A program made the translations under genes and the position numbers. This document shows positions 1-9,071 of a stretch of 64,000 nt of DNA, piece by piece (positions within the stretch are counted from its first letter, which is position 1; each line of letters starts with the position of its first letter). This DNA is from Oscillospiraceae bacterium (lineage in GTDB: Bacteria > Bacillota > Clostridia > Oscillospirales > Ruminococcaceae), in assembly GCA_015067175.1 (NCBI GenBank), contig SVMX01000005.1, positions 124,001 through 188,000 on the forward strand, read 5' to 3'. Below the pieces are notes generated by a model. That model made no database searches. It was not told where the DNA came from and saw only the letters and a program-made list of their open reading frames with translations.

Positions 1-704
1 AGGAGCTGACAAATGCGCTTACTGCCAAGGAGATATTCGACGCTGTAGACGGCGCAGGAATGAATGCTTATGCGCGTATCTGCACGCTGAGAGATCATGT
101 TTCGGGCGGCTACATCGCGGGCATAAAATATATTACCGCCGATGGATACGGCTGGCTTGACGCGGCACCTAATAACGGCGGCAAGCCATGGCTTTCGCCG
201 TTTGAGAGCAAAACGTTGAAATATCTCGGCGAGATAACAGCGGAGCTTTCATCGGCAGGCTTTGAAAAGATAATTCTGACAGATACTATGTATCCTGCAT
301 TCCACCCAGCCGATTACGACAAGTATCTCAGTCATATTTCTAAGCTGAACGACAGCAATCACAGGGCGGCTGTGCTGTGGCGCGTCGTATCATCTTGTCA
401 GTCTGCGGCTAAGTCTAACGGCGCTGATGTTATGGTCGAGATGAATATGGAAGATATCACTTCTGCCGAAAAGCTTGGCACAAGCGCTGAAATGGCAAAT
501 GACCACACAAAGCTCAGCACAGCGGAGCTTCTGATAGTATTTTCGTCACAGGGTAAAGATCCGTATACTGCCGCAAAGAGCTTTATCGGTCAGATAAAAG
601 CTACTTACGGCAATATGAAGTATAGCGTTGTTTTGTCGAAAGGTGAAACAGAGCGCGCTGAAAAGGCGTTCCTCGAGGAAAATATAACAGTGTTTTATGA
701 ATAA
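1..704 (+). CDS. Putative glycoside hydrolase (DUF4015-like), C-terminal part
   Basis: The reading frame is open from the left edge (first full codon at base 3) and runs without a stop to 704, so the visible part is the C-terminal ~233 residues of a longer protein; the ATG at 60 is internal and has no ribosome binding site. The segment reads like the end of an alpha/beta barrel: alternating strands and helices, with short strand motifs such as RICTLRD and KIILTDTMYP, where a strand-end Asp follows the pattern of DUF4015 putative glycosidases. No catalytic claim can be made from this half. The family assignment is by resemblance only. It is followed by a weak hairpin and then the yajC promoter, so it is probably the last gene of its transcript. 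Confidence 0.55.
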   Translation, partial: ELTNALTAKEIFDAVDGAGMNAYARICTLRDHVSGGYIAGIKYITADGYGWLDAAPNNGGKPWLSPFESKTLKYLGEITAELSSAGFEKIILTDTMYPAFHPADYDKYLSHISKLNDSNHRAAVLWRVVSSCQSAAKSNGADVMVEMNMEDITSAEKLGTSAEMANDHTKLSTAELLIVFSSQGKDPYTAAKSFIGQIKATYGNMKYSVVLSKGETERAEKAFLEENITVFYE

Positions 705-707
705 TTT

Positions 708-730
708 CTAAAACCTTGCGGTTTTGGCTT
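708..730 (+). terminator. Weak terminator-like hairpin
   Basis: A six-pair stem (AAAACC, loop TTGC, GGTTTT) lies directly after the stop of the preceding gene. The stem is short and the following T-run is interrupted by GGC, so termination is plausible but weak. Confidence 0.4.
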
Positions 731-757
731 GATTTATTCAACAAAAAAAGGTATAAT
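729..757 (+). promoter_or_regulatory. Sigma-A promoter of yajC
   Basis: A -35 box TTGATT (729-734) and a -10 box TATAAT (752-757) are separated by 17 bases, 43 bases before the yajC start. Confidence 0.65.
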
Positions 758-799
758 AATCTTACAGAGATCAATACAACAATTTTTTGGAGGACAACT

Positions 800-1201
800 A
801 TGAATATTTCTGAACTTATGACTTTCGCGGTAGGCGGCAATCCGAACATGGATCCCGCCGGCAGCCTGATCACACTGGTCATTCCGATCGTTCTGTTGGT
901 GGTATTTTTCTATTTTATGTTTATCCGCCCCGAAAAGAAGCGCAATAAGGAAATGCAGGATATGCTCAACAACATTCAGGTTGCTGATGAGATCATCACA
1001 AACGGCGGCATCATCGGCAGAGTTGTTTCCGTTAAAGAGGACACTATCCTTCTCGAAACAGGCAGCGACAGAACAAAGATCCGTATTCTGAAGACCTGCG
1101 TTGCAAAGAACAACACCGTGCATGAAACCCCTGCGGAGGTTGCTCCCGAGCCTAAGCGCAAGAAGAAAAAGGACGGCGACAAGCCCACTGAGATCAAGTA
1201 A
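800..1201 (+). CDS. yajC: Preprotein translocase subunit YajC
   Basis: A 133-residue protein with one membrane segment at roughly residues 17-40 followed by a basic cytoplasmic domain with the family motif FIRPEKKRNKE, then a compact region (EIITNGGIIGRV) typical of YajC, and a Lys-rich tail. YajC associates with SecDF in the membrane and assists protein export. The ATG at 800 is chosen because TTTGGAGGA lies just upstream and homologues begin near here; an in-frame ATG at 716 has no ribosome binding site and would overlap the promoter. No secDF genes are in this window. The tail is longer and more basic than in enterobacterial YajC, as is usual in Clostridia. Confidence 0.92.
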   Translation: MNISELMTFAVGGNPNMDPAGSLITLVIPIVLLVVFFYFMFIRPEKKRNKEMQDMLNNIQVADEIITNGGIIGRVVSVKEDTILLETGSDRTKIRILKTCVAKNNTVHETPAEVAPEPKRKKKKDGDKPTEIK

Positions 1202-1205
1202 ATAA

Positions 1206-1238
1206 AAAACCTCGGCAATGGCGCCGAGGTTTTTTATT
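1206..1238 (+). terminator. Rho-independent terminator after yajC
   Basis: The stem CCTCGGC / GCCGAGG, extended by A/T pairs, is followed by TTTTTTATT. Confidence 0.9.
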
Positions 1239-1301
1239 GTTAAAATTGCTAAAAATCGTCATGATAAATCCAACATATAGTTTAAAATTAATAAAAACTA
1301 C

Positions 1302-1330
1302 TAGACAACGCAGGGAGTAAGTGGTATAAT
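1302..1330 (+). promoter_or_regulatory. Sigma-A promoter of phosphotransferase gene
   Basis: A -35 box TAGACA (1302-1307) and -10 box TATAAT (1325-1330) with 17-base spacing, 36 bases before the start codon. Confidence 0.7.
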
Positions 1331-1366
1331 AACTTATTATAATATATCTAAAAAGGGGCAGATAGT

Positions 1367-2122
1367 ATGGAGCTTAAAAAGCTTATTTCCGACGGCGATA
1401 AGGTGCAGGTTTATGAATGTGACGGCAATGCTGTCAAGGTGTTCAAAGACCCACACGAGCCTAAGAGCGTTATTTTATACGAAGCGCTTACCCATACGCG
1501 CGTGGAGGAAACGGGCTATCCCCGTATTCCAACGCTTCAGGAGGTTAGGAATATCGACGGCAAGTGGGCTGTTTCATATCAGTTTATAAAGGGAAAAACG
1601 CTTGCGGATCTTCTTCGCGATGAGCCGGAAAAAGCTGACGAGCATCTCTCGCTCATGGCTGATCTTCAGATAGAGATAAATTCCTGCCGCAGCGCAAAAC
1701 TCAGCAGATTAAAAGATTATCTGAAGCGCTCCATAGATACCCTTGATGTTATAGACGATGTGAAGAAATATGAGCTTCTCACAAAGCTTGAGGCTATGCC
1801 GAAGCACGTTAAGCTTTGCCATGGTGATTTCACGCCTGAAAACATCATCGTCAGCGACGATGGCGTGTATGTTGTGGACTGGCTTAAAGCAAAGCAGGGA
1901 AATGCCTCTGCCGATATCGCAAAGACATATCTGCGTTTTTGCCTCAGTCACCGCACCGAGTACGCCGAAAAGTATTTAAAGCTGTATTGCTCTAAAACAG
2001 GCACTTCTGTCAAGTACGTTCACGACTGGCTGCCCATTATCGCTGCGGCACAGCTTAAATTCAAGCGCCCTGAGGAGCGCGAGCTGCTGCTGACTTGGAT
2101 AGACGTAGCGGATTATAATTAA
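1367..2122 (+). CDS. Aminoglycoside/choline-type small-molecule phosphotransferase
   Basis: A 251-residue protein of the APH/choline kinase fold. The catalytic loop is CHGDFTPENI (residues 151-160, with catalytic Asp154 and Asn159), and the metal-binding segment VVDW follows at 169-172. The N-terminal lobe has the small ATP-binding sheet (VYECDGNAVKVFKD) expected of this family. It matches a group of clostridial proteins often named after aminoglycoside phosphotransferases; whether the substrate is an antibiotic is not shown, and a housekeeping substrate is as likely. The start is supported by AAGGGG at 1352-1357. It stands alone between its own promoter and a terminator. Confidence 0.8.
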   Translation: MELKKLISDGDKVQVYECDGNAVKVFKDPHEPKSVILYEALTHTRVEETGYPRIPTLQEVRNIDGKWAVSYQFIKGKTLADLLRDEPEKADEHLSLMADLQIEINSCRSAKLSRLKDYLKRSIDTLDVIDDVKKYELLTKLEAMPKHVKLCHGDFTPENIIVSDDGVYVVDWLKAKQGNASADIAKTYLRFCLSHRTEYAEKYLKLYCSKTGTSVKYVHDWLPIIAAAQLKFKRPEERELLLTWIDVADYN

Positions 2123-2131
2123 AAACAACCT

Positions 2132-2163
2132 AACAGCATCGCCTTGGCGGTGCTGTTTTGCTT
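2132..2163 (+). terminator. Rho-independent terminator
   Basis: The stem AACAGCATCGCC / GGCGGTGCTGTT with loop TT is followed by TTGCTT. Confidence 0.85.
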
Positions 2164-2195
2164 GATAAATATCATAAATAAAAGTTCAGACAATA

Positions 2196-2234
2196 ACGCC
2201 CTGAGAAGTTATAGGCTTCTCAGGGCGCGTTTTG
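2196..2234 (-). terminator. Hairpin after the minus-strand HD-GYP gene
   Basis: A 12-pair stem CGCCCTGAGAAG / CTTCTCAGGGCG (2198-2228) lies just beyond the stop of the minus-strand gene. T-rich bases flank both sides, so it may act on both strands. Confidence 0.75.
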
Positions 2235-2243
2235 TGTATTATG

Positions 2244-3425
2244 TTACTCGGAATACTTTGGATAATCACCGCCGTATACGCCTGTTATCATTACGGAGAG
2301 GAAGCGGAAATCGGTACTAAGGTCGATCTCCTCGCCTGAATTTTGACCCTGAATACGCACTACGGGCCTAAGTACTGTCTGATTTGTCTTAATTACTATA
2401 GCGTGTCTGCCGTCTGACAGATTTACCATCGTGCCGACAGGATACGGATTAAATGCCCTCATAAAAGCAGAGGTGACATCATAATCAAAATGAGTTCCGC
2501 ATGAGCCGAGGATATACTCCTCCGCTTCGGCAACCGACCATGGTTTTCTGTATGGACGGTTTGATGTCAGCGCGTCGAAAACATCGCAGACCGAGATTAT
2601 TCTTGCGATAAGCGGGATATCCTTGCCTTTTATGCCTGTGGGATATCCGCTGCCATCATATTTTTCCTGATGGAACAGCACGCCCGACATTACATTTGAG
2701 CTGAACACACCGTCGCCGCTGTTTTTGAGGATATTATATCCGATGTATGGGTGACGCTTTATTTCCTCAAACTCTTTATCGGTGAGCTTACTCGGCTTTA
2801 TTATGATATCATGATCGATACTGGATTTACCGATATCGTGCAGCAGCGCAGATACGATGACCTCTTTTATATCCTCCTTGGCAAGCCCAAGCTCATGCGC
2901 TACGCTGGTAGAAAGCATGGCAACACGCAGACAGTGCTTATAGGTGTAGTCATCATAGTTCTGCAGCGCTATCATCTGGTTTCCGAGATAGGTCGAGTCG
3001 TTGCCTATATCGACCAGAATATCGTCTGCGATGCTGGTGATTTTCTCAACTGTAGACTTTGAAAGCTCTTTTATCTCATGATTAACTTCAAATATGGAGT
3101 TCAGCTCTAACAGCGCGTGACCGATGTGCTGATTTTTGATCTCCTCTTTAGTAAGCTCCTTTTGGGGAGTATGTTCCGTAGGTATCGGATCTTCGGCAAC
3201 CACAGCAGGAGCATGAGCAGGCGTCGGCTCAGCAGTGATTACAGCCTGCTTATCACCGATTATGTTTACGGATTTAATTCCCTTTTTGCGGAGCATAGAG
3301 ATCATATCCGCAGTGAGGAACGTGCCTCTCATCAACAGAGTGCGATAATCTGTTGCAGACGTAGTTGTAACGTCCTTTGCAAGGACCATTCCTTCGGTCA
3401 GACGTTCAACGGGTACAATAATCAT
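2244..3425 (-). CDS. HD-GYP domain protein, putative c-di-GMP phosphodiesterase
   Basis: A 393-residue cytoplasmic protein. An N-terminal region (about 1-60) of the small domain often found before HD-GYP modules is followed by an acidic/Pro-rich linker and an HD-GYP domain (about 140-345). The metal-binding HDIGK is at 196-200 and the GYP signature YDGSGYP at 256-262; the CDVFDALTSNRPYR motif follows. Where the family usually has HHE before the DG, this protein reads HQE (252-254). HD-GYP proteins hydrolyse c-di-GMP, so this could oppose the GGDEF protein at 44770. It is the last gene of a minus-strand run, 33 bases after the nucleotidyltransferase. No sensor or membrane segment is visible. 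Confidence 0.88.
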   Translation of the reverse strand: MIIVPVERLTEGMVLAKDVTTTSATDYRTLLMRGTFLTADMISMLRKKGIKSVNIIGDKQAVITAEPTPAHAPAVVAEDPIPTEHTPQKELTKEEIKNQHIGHALLELNSIFEVNHEIKELSKSTVEKITSIADDILVDIGNDSTYLGNQMIALQNYDDYTYKHCLRVAMLSTSVAHELGLAKEDIKEVIVSALLHDIGKSSIDHDIIIKPSKLTDKEFEEIKRHPYIGYNILKNSGDGVFSSNVMSGVLFHQEKYDGSGYPTGIKGKDIPLIARIISVCDVFDALTSNRPYRKPWSVAEAEEYILGSCGTHFDYDVTSAFMRAFNPYPVGTMVNLSDGRHAIVIKTNQTVLRPVVRIQGQNSGEEIDLSTDFRFLSVMITGVYGGDYPKYSE

Positions 3426-3458
3426 AATATCTCTCCAATAATTAAGTCCGGGTGTGCA

Positions 3459-4361
3459 TTACCAAAGCGGTGATCTGTATGTACCTCCGCTCGTGCTTTT
3501 TATCAGTGTAAGCTTTGCCTGTTCAACATCAGCGGCATAGGTTATGCCGAACCACTTGCTGTCGGTGGTGAGGTTACGCATTTTATAACCGTTTTGATGT
3601 ATCTCGTTATCAACTGCGTCGGCGATGGTAAGCTCTGCTTTTTCTTCGCCTGCGGAAAGCGAGTTCAAAAACTCTGAAAGCTGCTTTTCGAGCCGCGGCA
3701 TGAAATCCGCGCCAAAGCCCCACATACTCATTGAAACAGTATCGTATTCGTCAAGCTTGCAGGTCTCGCCGCCGTATTTGCCGCTGATAGTTCCATCTGC
3801 TCCGCGCTTTATCTCACGGGTCTCCTTAACGCTTTGCAGAAGCCCGTCGTCATCAGCAACGCAAACTCCGCGGTTTACCGTTCCGTGGTCAGACAGCGTG
3901 TTTTTCAGCATAAAACCTACCGAACAGCCATCGGCATTGGGAGTGCTGAGAAAGCTGCCAAGCCTTAAAAATGCGTCGCGGCCGTAGAAATCATCAGCAT
4001 TTATTACTGCAAAGGGACCGTCTATAACGTCCTTGCAGCACCACAGCGCATGGGCAGTTCCCCACGGCTTTGTTCTGTTCGGGAAATCCCCCTCGCGGCA
4101 AGGCAGCACATCGGGCGACTGATAAACATACTCTACTGCGATATGCTCTGATGTTCTCTCGCCAATGGTGCTTTTGAAAAGTCCCTCAATATCCTTTCGG
4201 ATAATGAACACCACGCGGTCAAATCCCGCTTTTATCGCATCGTATATCGAATAATCTATAAGCAGCTCGCCAGAGGGACCGAGAGGCTCAAGCTGTTTTA
4301 TCCTTTCGCCGAAGCGCGAGCCCATGCCTGCAGCGAGAACTACTAATGTAAGATTAGCCAT
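3459..4361 (-). CDS. Sugar nucleotidyltransferase-like protein
   Basis: A 300-residue protein with the nucleotidyltransferase signature near its start (LAAGMGSRFG, residues 9-18) and the metal-binding NADDFYG (about 120-126). It belongs with glucose-1-phosphate-type NTP transferases, but the substrate sugar and nucleotide are not readable from the sequence. The loop carrying the catalytic Lys after the Gly-rich motif (ERIKQLEPLGP) is present. The start has GAAAGGA upstream. It lies between valS and the HD-GYP gene in the same orientation; a possible role in surface polysaccharide precursors is inference. Confidence 0.75.
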   Translation of the reverse strand: MANLTLVVLAAGMGSRFGERIKQLEPLGPSGELLIDYSIYDAIKAGFDRVVFIIRKDIEGLFKSTIGERTSEHIAVEYVYQSPDVLPCREGDFPNRTKPWGTAHALWCCKDVIDGPFAVINADDFYGRDAFLRLGSFLSTPNADGCSVGFMLKNTLSDHGTVNRGVCVADDDGLLQSVKETREIKRGADGTISGKYGGETCKLDEYDTVSMSMWGFGADFMPRLEKQLSEFLNSLSAGEEKAELTIADAVDNEIHQNGYKMRNLTTDSKWFGITYAADVEQAKLTLIKSTSGGTYRSPLW

Positions 4362-4431
4362 AGCGGATTCCTTTCAGTTAATACAATGATTAGAATTGCT
4401 TTTATGTATCAGGGAAGTGAAAGTCTGCACA

Positions 4432-4484
4432 CGCAAGGAAACCGTGCAACGGCTAGGCTTGTGCCTGCCGTTGTATGGTTTGCG
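4432..4484 (-). terminator. Long imperfect hairpin between valS and the nucleotidyltransferase
   Basis: Nested stems are visible: CAACGGC/GCCGTTG (4447-4453 with 4467-4473), AGG/CCT inside it, and AAACC/GGTTT (4439-4443 with 4477-4481) outside it. It fills much of the 150-base gap after valS. There is no clear T-run, so it may stabilise or attenuate the transcript rather than end it. Confidence 0.4.
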
Positions 4485-4511
4485 CAGCAGATGTAGAATT
4501 ATTGCCGACCT

Positions 4512-7145
4512 TTATTTCAGACCGTTAATGGATTCGTTGATCTTCGCAAGCTTTTCCTCAGCCTTTGCAAGCTTAGCGCGCTCGTTTTCGATCTGCTGAG
4601 CGGGAGCCTTTGCGAGGAAGCCCTCGTTGTTAAGCTTCTTAGAAAGGAACTCGATATCCTTTTCTGCCGCTTTCTTTTCCTTTTCAAGACGGGCAAGTTC
4701 CTTTTCCTTGTCAACAAGCTCGCCCATGGGCATGAATACTCTTGCGCTGTCAGAAACAACAGTCATCATACCCTCGGTATCTGTTACGCTCTCGCAAACA
4801 CTGAACTCGCCTGCGCCCGCAAGCTTCTCAAAGAATGCCTTACAGCCGCTGAACAGCTCTGTGAACTTTGTTTCAACGATCATCGTTACTTTCTTGGAGG
4901 GAGGAACGTTCAGCTCGTTGCGCTGTACACGGATAGCCTTGATAACGTCAACGATCTTTGAGAACTCCTCCTGCTCTGCAGCGAAGTGGAGCTTTTCGTC
5001 ATACTCGCACCAATCGGAGATCATGATGCTCTCTGTATCAGTGCCGGGCATGGACTGCCATATCTCCTCTGTGATGTAGGGCATAAAGGGGTGCAGCAGC
5101 TTAAGTATGCCCTGCATGATAAATACAAGAACGTTCTGTGCTGCAAGGGCTGTTTCGCCGCCTGCGGCAATTCTGGGCTTTGTAAGCTCGATATACCAGT
5201 CGCAGTAGATATCCCAAATGAAGTCGGTGAGGTTCTGTACCGCGATACCAAGCTCAAAGCTTTCAAGGTTTGCTGTAACATTCTTTACAACGTCGTTGTA
5301 GAGGGAGAGAACCCACTTGTCCTCGATGGGGAGATTTTCGGGAAGAACCGCCTTGTCGAAGTCCTCGGGGAGATTCATGAGGATATAACGAGAAGCGTTC
5401 CAGAGCTTGTTTGCGAAGTTTCTGGAGTTTGTAACCTTGGTTTCAGTCCAACGCATATCGTTACCGGGCGCGTTGCCTGTAACCAGAGTAAGTCTGAGCG
5501 CGTCTGCGCCGTATTTGTCGATTATCTCAAGCGGGTCAACGCCGTTTCCGAGGGATTTGGACATTTTTCTGCCCAGCTCGTCACGAACAAGACCGTGGAT
5601 AAGAACGTCCTTAAAGGGCTTTGTGCCTGTGTGCTCAAGGCCCGAGAATATCATTCTTGCAACCCAGAACGGAATGATGTCATAGCCTGTTACAAGTGTA
5701 GTTGTGGGGTAGAAATAATCCATCTCGGGAGTCTTTTCGGGCCAGCCGAGTGTGGAGAAAGGCCACAGCGCAGAGCTGAACCATGTATCAAGGGTGTCCT
5801 CGTCCTGCTTCATGGGTGCGCCGCACTTCGGGCAAACGGAGATGCCGTCAAGTGTTATCTCAGTGTGACCGCAGTCCTTGTTCTGGCAGTAGTAAGCGGG
5901 AATACGGTGTCCCCACCAGAGCTGACGGGAGATACACCAGTCGCGGATATTCTCCATCCAGTAGAGATAGCCGTTTTCAAAGCGCTTGGGAACATATCTC
6001 AGCTCGCCGCTTCTAACAACGTCGATAGCGGGCTGTGCAAGTTCTTTCATAGCAACAAACCACTGATAGCTTGCTCTCGGCTCAACAGTAGTGCCGCAGC
6101 GCTGACAGCAGCCAACGTTGTGCTTGTGAGGTTCAACCTTAACAAGCAGTCCCTGTGCCTCGAGGTCGGCAACCATAGCCTTTCTTGCAGCGTAGCGCTC
6201 CATGCCTGCGTACTTGCCGCCTACGTCCTCACGGATAGTAGCGTCGTCGTTCATCATGTGGATAAGCGCAAGACCGTGGCGCTTTCCTACCTCAAAGTCG
6301 TTGGGGTCGTGCGCAGGAGTGATCTTAACGCAGCCTGTACCGAATTCCTTGTCAACATACTCGTCGGCAACGATCGGAATTTCTCTGTCTGTCAGAGGAA
6401 GCTTCAGCATCTTGCCTACAAGGTGAGTATAGCGCTCGTCCTCGGGGTGAACTGCAACAGCGGTATCACCGAGCAGTGTTTCGGGACGTGTGGTAGCTAT
6501 CTCAAGGTAGCCGCTTCCGTCTGCGAGGGGATAGTTTATGTGCCAGAAGAAGCCGTCCTGCTCCTCGTACTCGCACTCGATATCGGAGATAGATGTCTTA
6601 CAGTTGGGGCACCAGTTGATGATACGCTCGCCGTGGTAGATAAGGCCCTTGTTATAAAGGTCGATAAATACCTTCTGTACAGCCTTGGAGCAGCCATCGT
6701 CCAGTGTAAAGCGCTCGCGTGCCCAGTCGCAGGAAGAGCCGAGCTTTTTAAGCTGCTCTACGATACGGCCGCCATAAACGCGCTTCCACTCCCATGCTCT
6801 TTCAAGGAAGCCGTCACGACCGATGTCGTCTTTGGTTACGCCGTCCTCTTTCATAGCGGTTACTATCTTAGCCTCGGTAGCGATAGACGCATGGTCTGTA
6901 CCGGGCAGCCACAGAGCGGAATAGCCCTGCATTCTTCTCCAGCGGATAAGGATATCCTGAAGTGTGTTGTCGAGCGCATGACCCATGTGCAGCTGACCTG
7001 TGATGTTGGGCGGAGGAATAACGATAGTGTAGGGCTTTTTCTTGGGGTCTATCTCAGCATGGAAGTAGCCCTTTTCCTCCCAGTTTTTATAGATTCGATC
7101 CTCAAACTCCTTGGGGGAGTAGGTCTTTGCAAGTTCTTTTCTCAT
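4512..7145 (-). CDS. valS: Valine--tRNA ligase
   Basis: An 877-residue class I aminoacyl-tRNA synthetase, the usual length. It has the HIGH-type motif HMGH after PPPNITGQL (about 45-57), the KMSKS loop RKMSKSLGN in the second half of the core, a CP1 editing domain between them (TTRPETLLGDTAV), a zinc-ribbon-like pair of Cys motifs (YYCQNKDCGH and CPKCGAP), an anticodon-binding domain and the C-terminal coiled coil (Glu/Lys-rich, last ~70 residues) typical of ValRS. The start at 7145 is 13 bases after GAAAGGA. No T-box leader was found upstream. A large antisense open frame covers it but is only a shadow. Confidence 0.97.
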   Translation of the reverse strand: MRKELAKTYSPKEFEDRIYKNWEEKGYFHAEIDPKKKPYTIVIPPPNITGQLHMGHALDNTLQDILIRWRRMQGYSALWLPGTDHASIATEAKIVTAMKEDGVTKDDIGRDGFLERAWEWKRVYGGRIVEQLKKLGSSCDWARERFTLDDGCSKAVQKVFIDLYNKGLIYHGERIINWCPNCKTSISDIECEYEEQDGFFWHINYPLADGSGYLEIATTRPETLLGDTAVAVHPEDERYTHLVGKMLKLPLTDREIPIVADEYVDKEFGTGCVKITPAHDPNDFEVGKRHGLALIHMMNDDATIREDVGGKYAGMERYAARKAMVADLEAQGLLVKVEPHKHNVGCCQRCGTTVEPRASYQWFVAMKELAQPAIDVVRSGELRYVPKRFENGYLYWMENIRDWCISRQLWWGHRIPAYYCQNKDCGHTEITLDGISVCPKCGAPMKQDEDTLDTWFSSALWPFSTLGWPEKTPEMDYFYPTTTLVTGYDIIPFWVARMIFSGLEHTGTKPFKDVLIHGLVRDELGRKMSKSLGNGVDPLEIIDKYGADALRLTLVTGNAPGNDMRWTETKVTNSRNFANKLWNASRYILMNLPEDFDKAVLPENLPIEDKWVLSLYNDVVKNVTANLESFELGIAVQNLTDFIWDIYCDWYIELTKPRIAAGGETALAAQNVLVFIMQGILKLLHPFMPYITEEIWQSMPGTDTESIMISDWCEYDEKLHFAAEQEEFSKIVDVIKAIRVQRNELNVPPSKKVTMIVETKFTELFSGCKAFFEKLAGAGEFSVCESVTDTEGMMTVVSDSARVFMPMGELVDKEKELARLEKEKKAAEKDIEFLSKKLNNEGFLAKAPAQQIENERAKLAKAEEKLAKINESINGLK

Positions 7146-7257
7146 TGGTAATCATTTGTCCTTTCATTATGTAAGTGAAGGCTGTCGATAAAGCACTATC
7201 TGCGTGTTCTCAGCATCTGGTACTTTCTCGTCACCCTTTTTATAATTGTTATTTATG

Positions 7258-7281
7258 TAGGACACGGCGCACCATGTCCGA
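7258..7281 (-). terminator. Hairpin after rqcH
   Basis: The inverted repeat GGACACGG / CCATGTCC (7260-7267 with 7272-7279) sits just after the rqcH stop. A T-run is lacking on the minus strand, so read-through to valS is possible. No other strong element is seen in the 150-base gap. Confidence 0.4.
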
Positions 7282-7295
7282 AAAACATCGCTATA

Positions 7296-9041
7296 TTATT
7301 TCGTTTTAAGCGAATTCACAAGCTCCTCATCGGGCGCGACATACAGCGTTTTGTTGTTCGTGAATATCACCATTCCTGGCTTTGCGCCTGCAGGCTTTTT
7401 CACAAATTTCACCGCAGTGTAGTCAACGGGCACCTGCGAGGATTCTCGCGCCTTTGAGTGATATGCCGCAAGCTGCGCAGCTTCGAATATCGTCTGCTCG
7501 GGAGCTTCTCTGCCCTCAGTTTTTATTATAACGTGCGAGCCTGCAATATCCTTTGTATGAAGCCATATATCGGTAGCCTTTGCGGTTTTTAAGGTAAGCT
7601 GGTCGTTCTGCCTATTGTTTCGTCCGACAAGGATATCAAAGCCCTCGCTCGAACGGAATTTAAGCGGCTCGCTCTGCTTTTTCACCTTTTCATCGGGGCG
7701 AACTCCGCCCTTGAGGTAGCCTTGTTCGCGAAGCTCCCTGCGTATCTCGGCAAGGTCTGTTTCGCTCTCGGTGCGGCTTACCGCGTCAAAAACGCTGTCG
7801 ATATAGATAAGCTCCTGCTGACCTTTTGCGATAAGCTCGGTCAGCATTTTTTCCGCAGTATCGAGCTTGCGGTACTCGTTGTAGTATTTCTGAGCGTTCT
7901 GCGCGGGAGTGAGGCGCGAGTCAAGCGCTATCTCTTTCGGCTCGCCCGTGTAGAAATCCTCTAACGTGCATTTCGTCATGCCCTTTTCAAGCCTGTAGAT
8001 ATTCGCGTTTATCATATCGCCGCAGACTCGGAAAACCTCGCGCTCGGAGCAGTCCGAAAGCTCCTTTTTCTGAAGCTCCAGCTTTCTCGACACTCGCTCG
8101 TATGCGTTCATAAGCAGCTTTAACAGGTCGTGAGCGCGCTGTTTGGTACGCTCGGTCTTTCCTGCCGCAGCAAAGAAGCCGTCAAGCAGCGCATTAGCGC
8201 TGTCGCAGTGAGAAACGAGCATAGCTGTCGAATACTGCTCGATATTTATAAACGAAAAGTCCTTTTTCTTGCCGTTAAGGTCGGAAACAACAGTGAATTC
8301 CGCCTCACCGCAAAGTGCCTTTTTCGCCTTGTTCAGTATAAACCTCAGCCTGTCACGCGCACTGTCGGAAAGCTCTGCGCAAACTGCGTCAATATCCTTT
8401 GCGGCGTAGTAGGCACATTCCCTCGCGAATATCGGGGAAATGCCCTCCAAAACAGCGGTAAGCTTTTTTGAAAGCCGCTCGGGGCTGCCGTCTATTGCAG
8501 CAAGAACATCGTCTGCGGTACAGTCGAGCAGGCAAAGCCTGTCCTCGCGCGGAGGAGTTTCATACTCGATGTTAGGAAGCACACGGCGCACCGAGGAAAT
8601 ATCATCGGTGACTCGCTTCACGCTGTCGATGACTCGTCCGTCACGGACAAGGATTATATTGCTGTGGCGACCCATAATCTCCGCGATAAGCGTGTTTGTC
8701 ACGATATCACCGATCTCATTGGTGCACTCGAAATCAAAGTAAAGTATGCGCTCCAGACCGTCCTGTCGTATGGCTGTAAGCCGCCCGCCGCCGAGGTGCT
8801 TTCGCATCAGCATACACAGCATTGGCGGCTGCTGCGGATTTTCAAACGCAGCCTCGGTGAGATTAACTCTCGCGCTCATGCTGTTTGCGGAAAATATGAG
8901 CTTTTTCGTGCCGTCACGGAAGGTGCGCAGAGATAACACAAGCTCCTCACGGGAGGGCTGATACACCTTGTCCACACGGCTGCCGATAAGAGGCGAAAGC
9001 TCGTTTTTGACGATGTGAAGAAACGCTCCGTCAAGGGACAT
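7296..9041 (-). CDS. rqcH: RqcH/NFACT family ribosome quality-control factor
   Basis: A 581-residue protein of the NFACT family (older name fibronectin-binding protein A). It shows the NFACT-N domain from residue 1 (MSLDGAFLHIVKNEL), a helical coiled-coil middle (about 270-420) and the C-terminal NFACT-R domain with WLHTKDIAGSHVII. In Bacillus and relatives RqcH binds obstructed 50S subunits and recruits tRNA-Ala to add alanine tails to stalled chains, marking them for decay. The start is well placed after GAAAGGAGTTG. It lies in a minus-strand run with trmK and the Nif3-like gene. Confidence 0.93.
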   Translation of the reverse strand: MSLDGAFLHIVKNELSPLIGSRVDKVYQPSREELVLSLRTFRDGTKKLIFSANSMSARVNLTEAAFENPQQPPMLCMLMRKHLGGGRLTAIRQDGLERILYFDFECTNEIGDIVTNTLIAEIMGRHSNIILVRDGRVIDSVKRVTDDISSVRRVLPNIEYETPPREDRLCLLDCTADDVLAAIDGSPERLSKKLTAVLEGISPIFARECAYYAAKDIDAVCAELSDSARDRLRFILNKAKKALCGEAEFTVVSDLNGKKKDFSFINIEQYSTAMLVSHCDSANALLDGFFAAAGKTERTKQRAHDLLKLLMNAYERVSRKLELQKKELSDCSEREVFRVCGDMINANIYRLEKGMTKCTLEDFYTGEPKEIALDSRLTPAQNAQKYYNEYRKLDTAEKMLTELIAKGQQELIYIDSVFDAVSRTESETDLAEIRRELREQGYLKGGVRPDEKVKKQSEPLKFRSSEGFDILVGRNNRQNDQLTLKTAKATDIWLHTKDIAGSHVIIKTEGREAPEQTIFEAAQLAAYHSKARESSQVPVDYTAVKFVKKPAGAKPGMVIFTNNKTLYVAPDEELVNSLKTK

Positions 9042-9071
9042 GATATCAACTCCTTTCGCGGAACTTAGATT

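Noticed and set aside
716-799. Longer N-terminus for YajC from the ATG at 716
   Set aside because: It would overlap the promoter, lacks a ribosome binding site and is not part of the family.
4986-7151. A 721-codon open frame on the plus strand opposite valS
   Set aside because: It is an antisense shadow of valS; it has no ribosome binding site and its product has Cys/Val-rich composition typical of reverse-frame translation.
7146-7295. Possible T-box leader of valS
   Set aside because: The conserved AGGGTGG-ACCGCG antiterminator sequence is missing; a GGGTGACGAG on the minus strand is only a chance resemblance.
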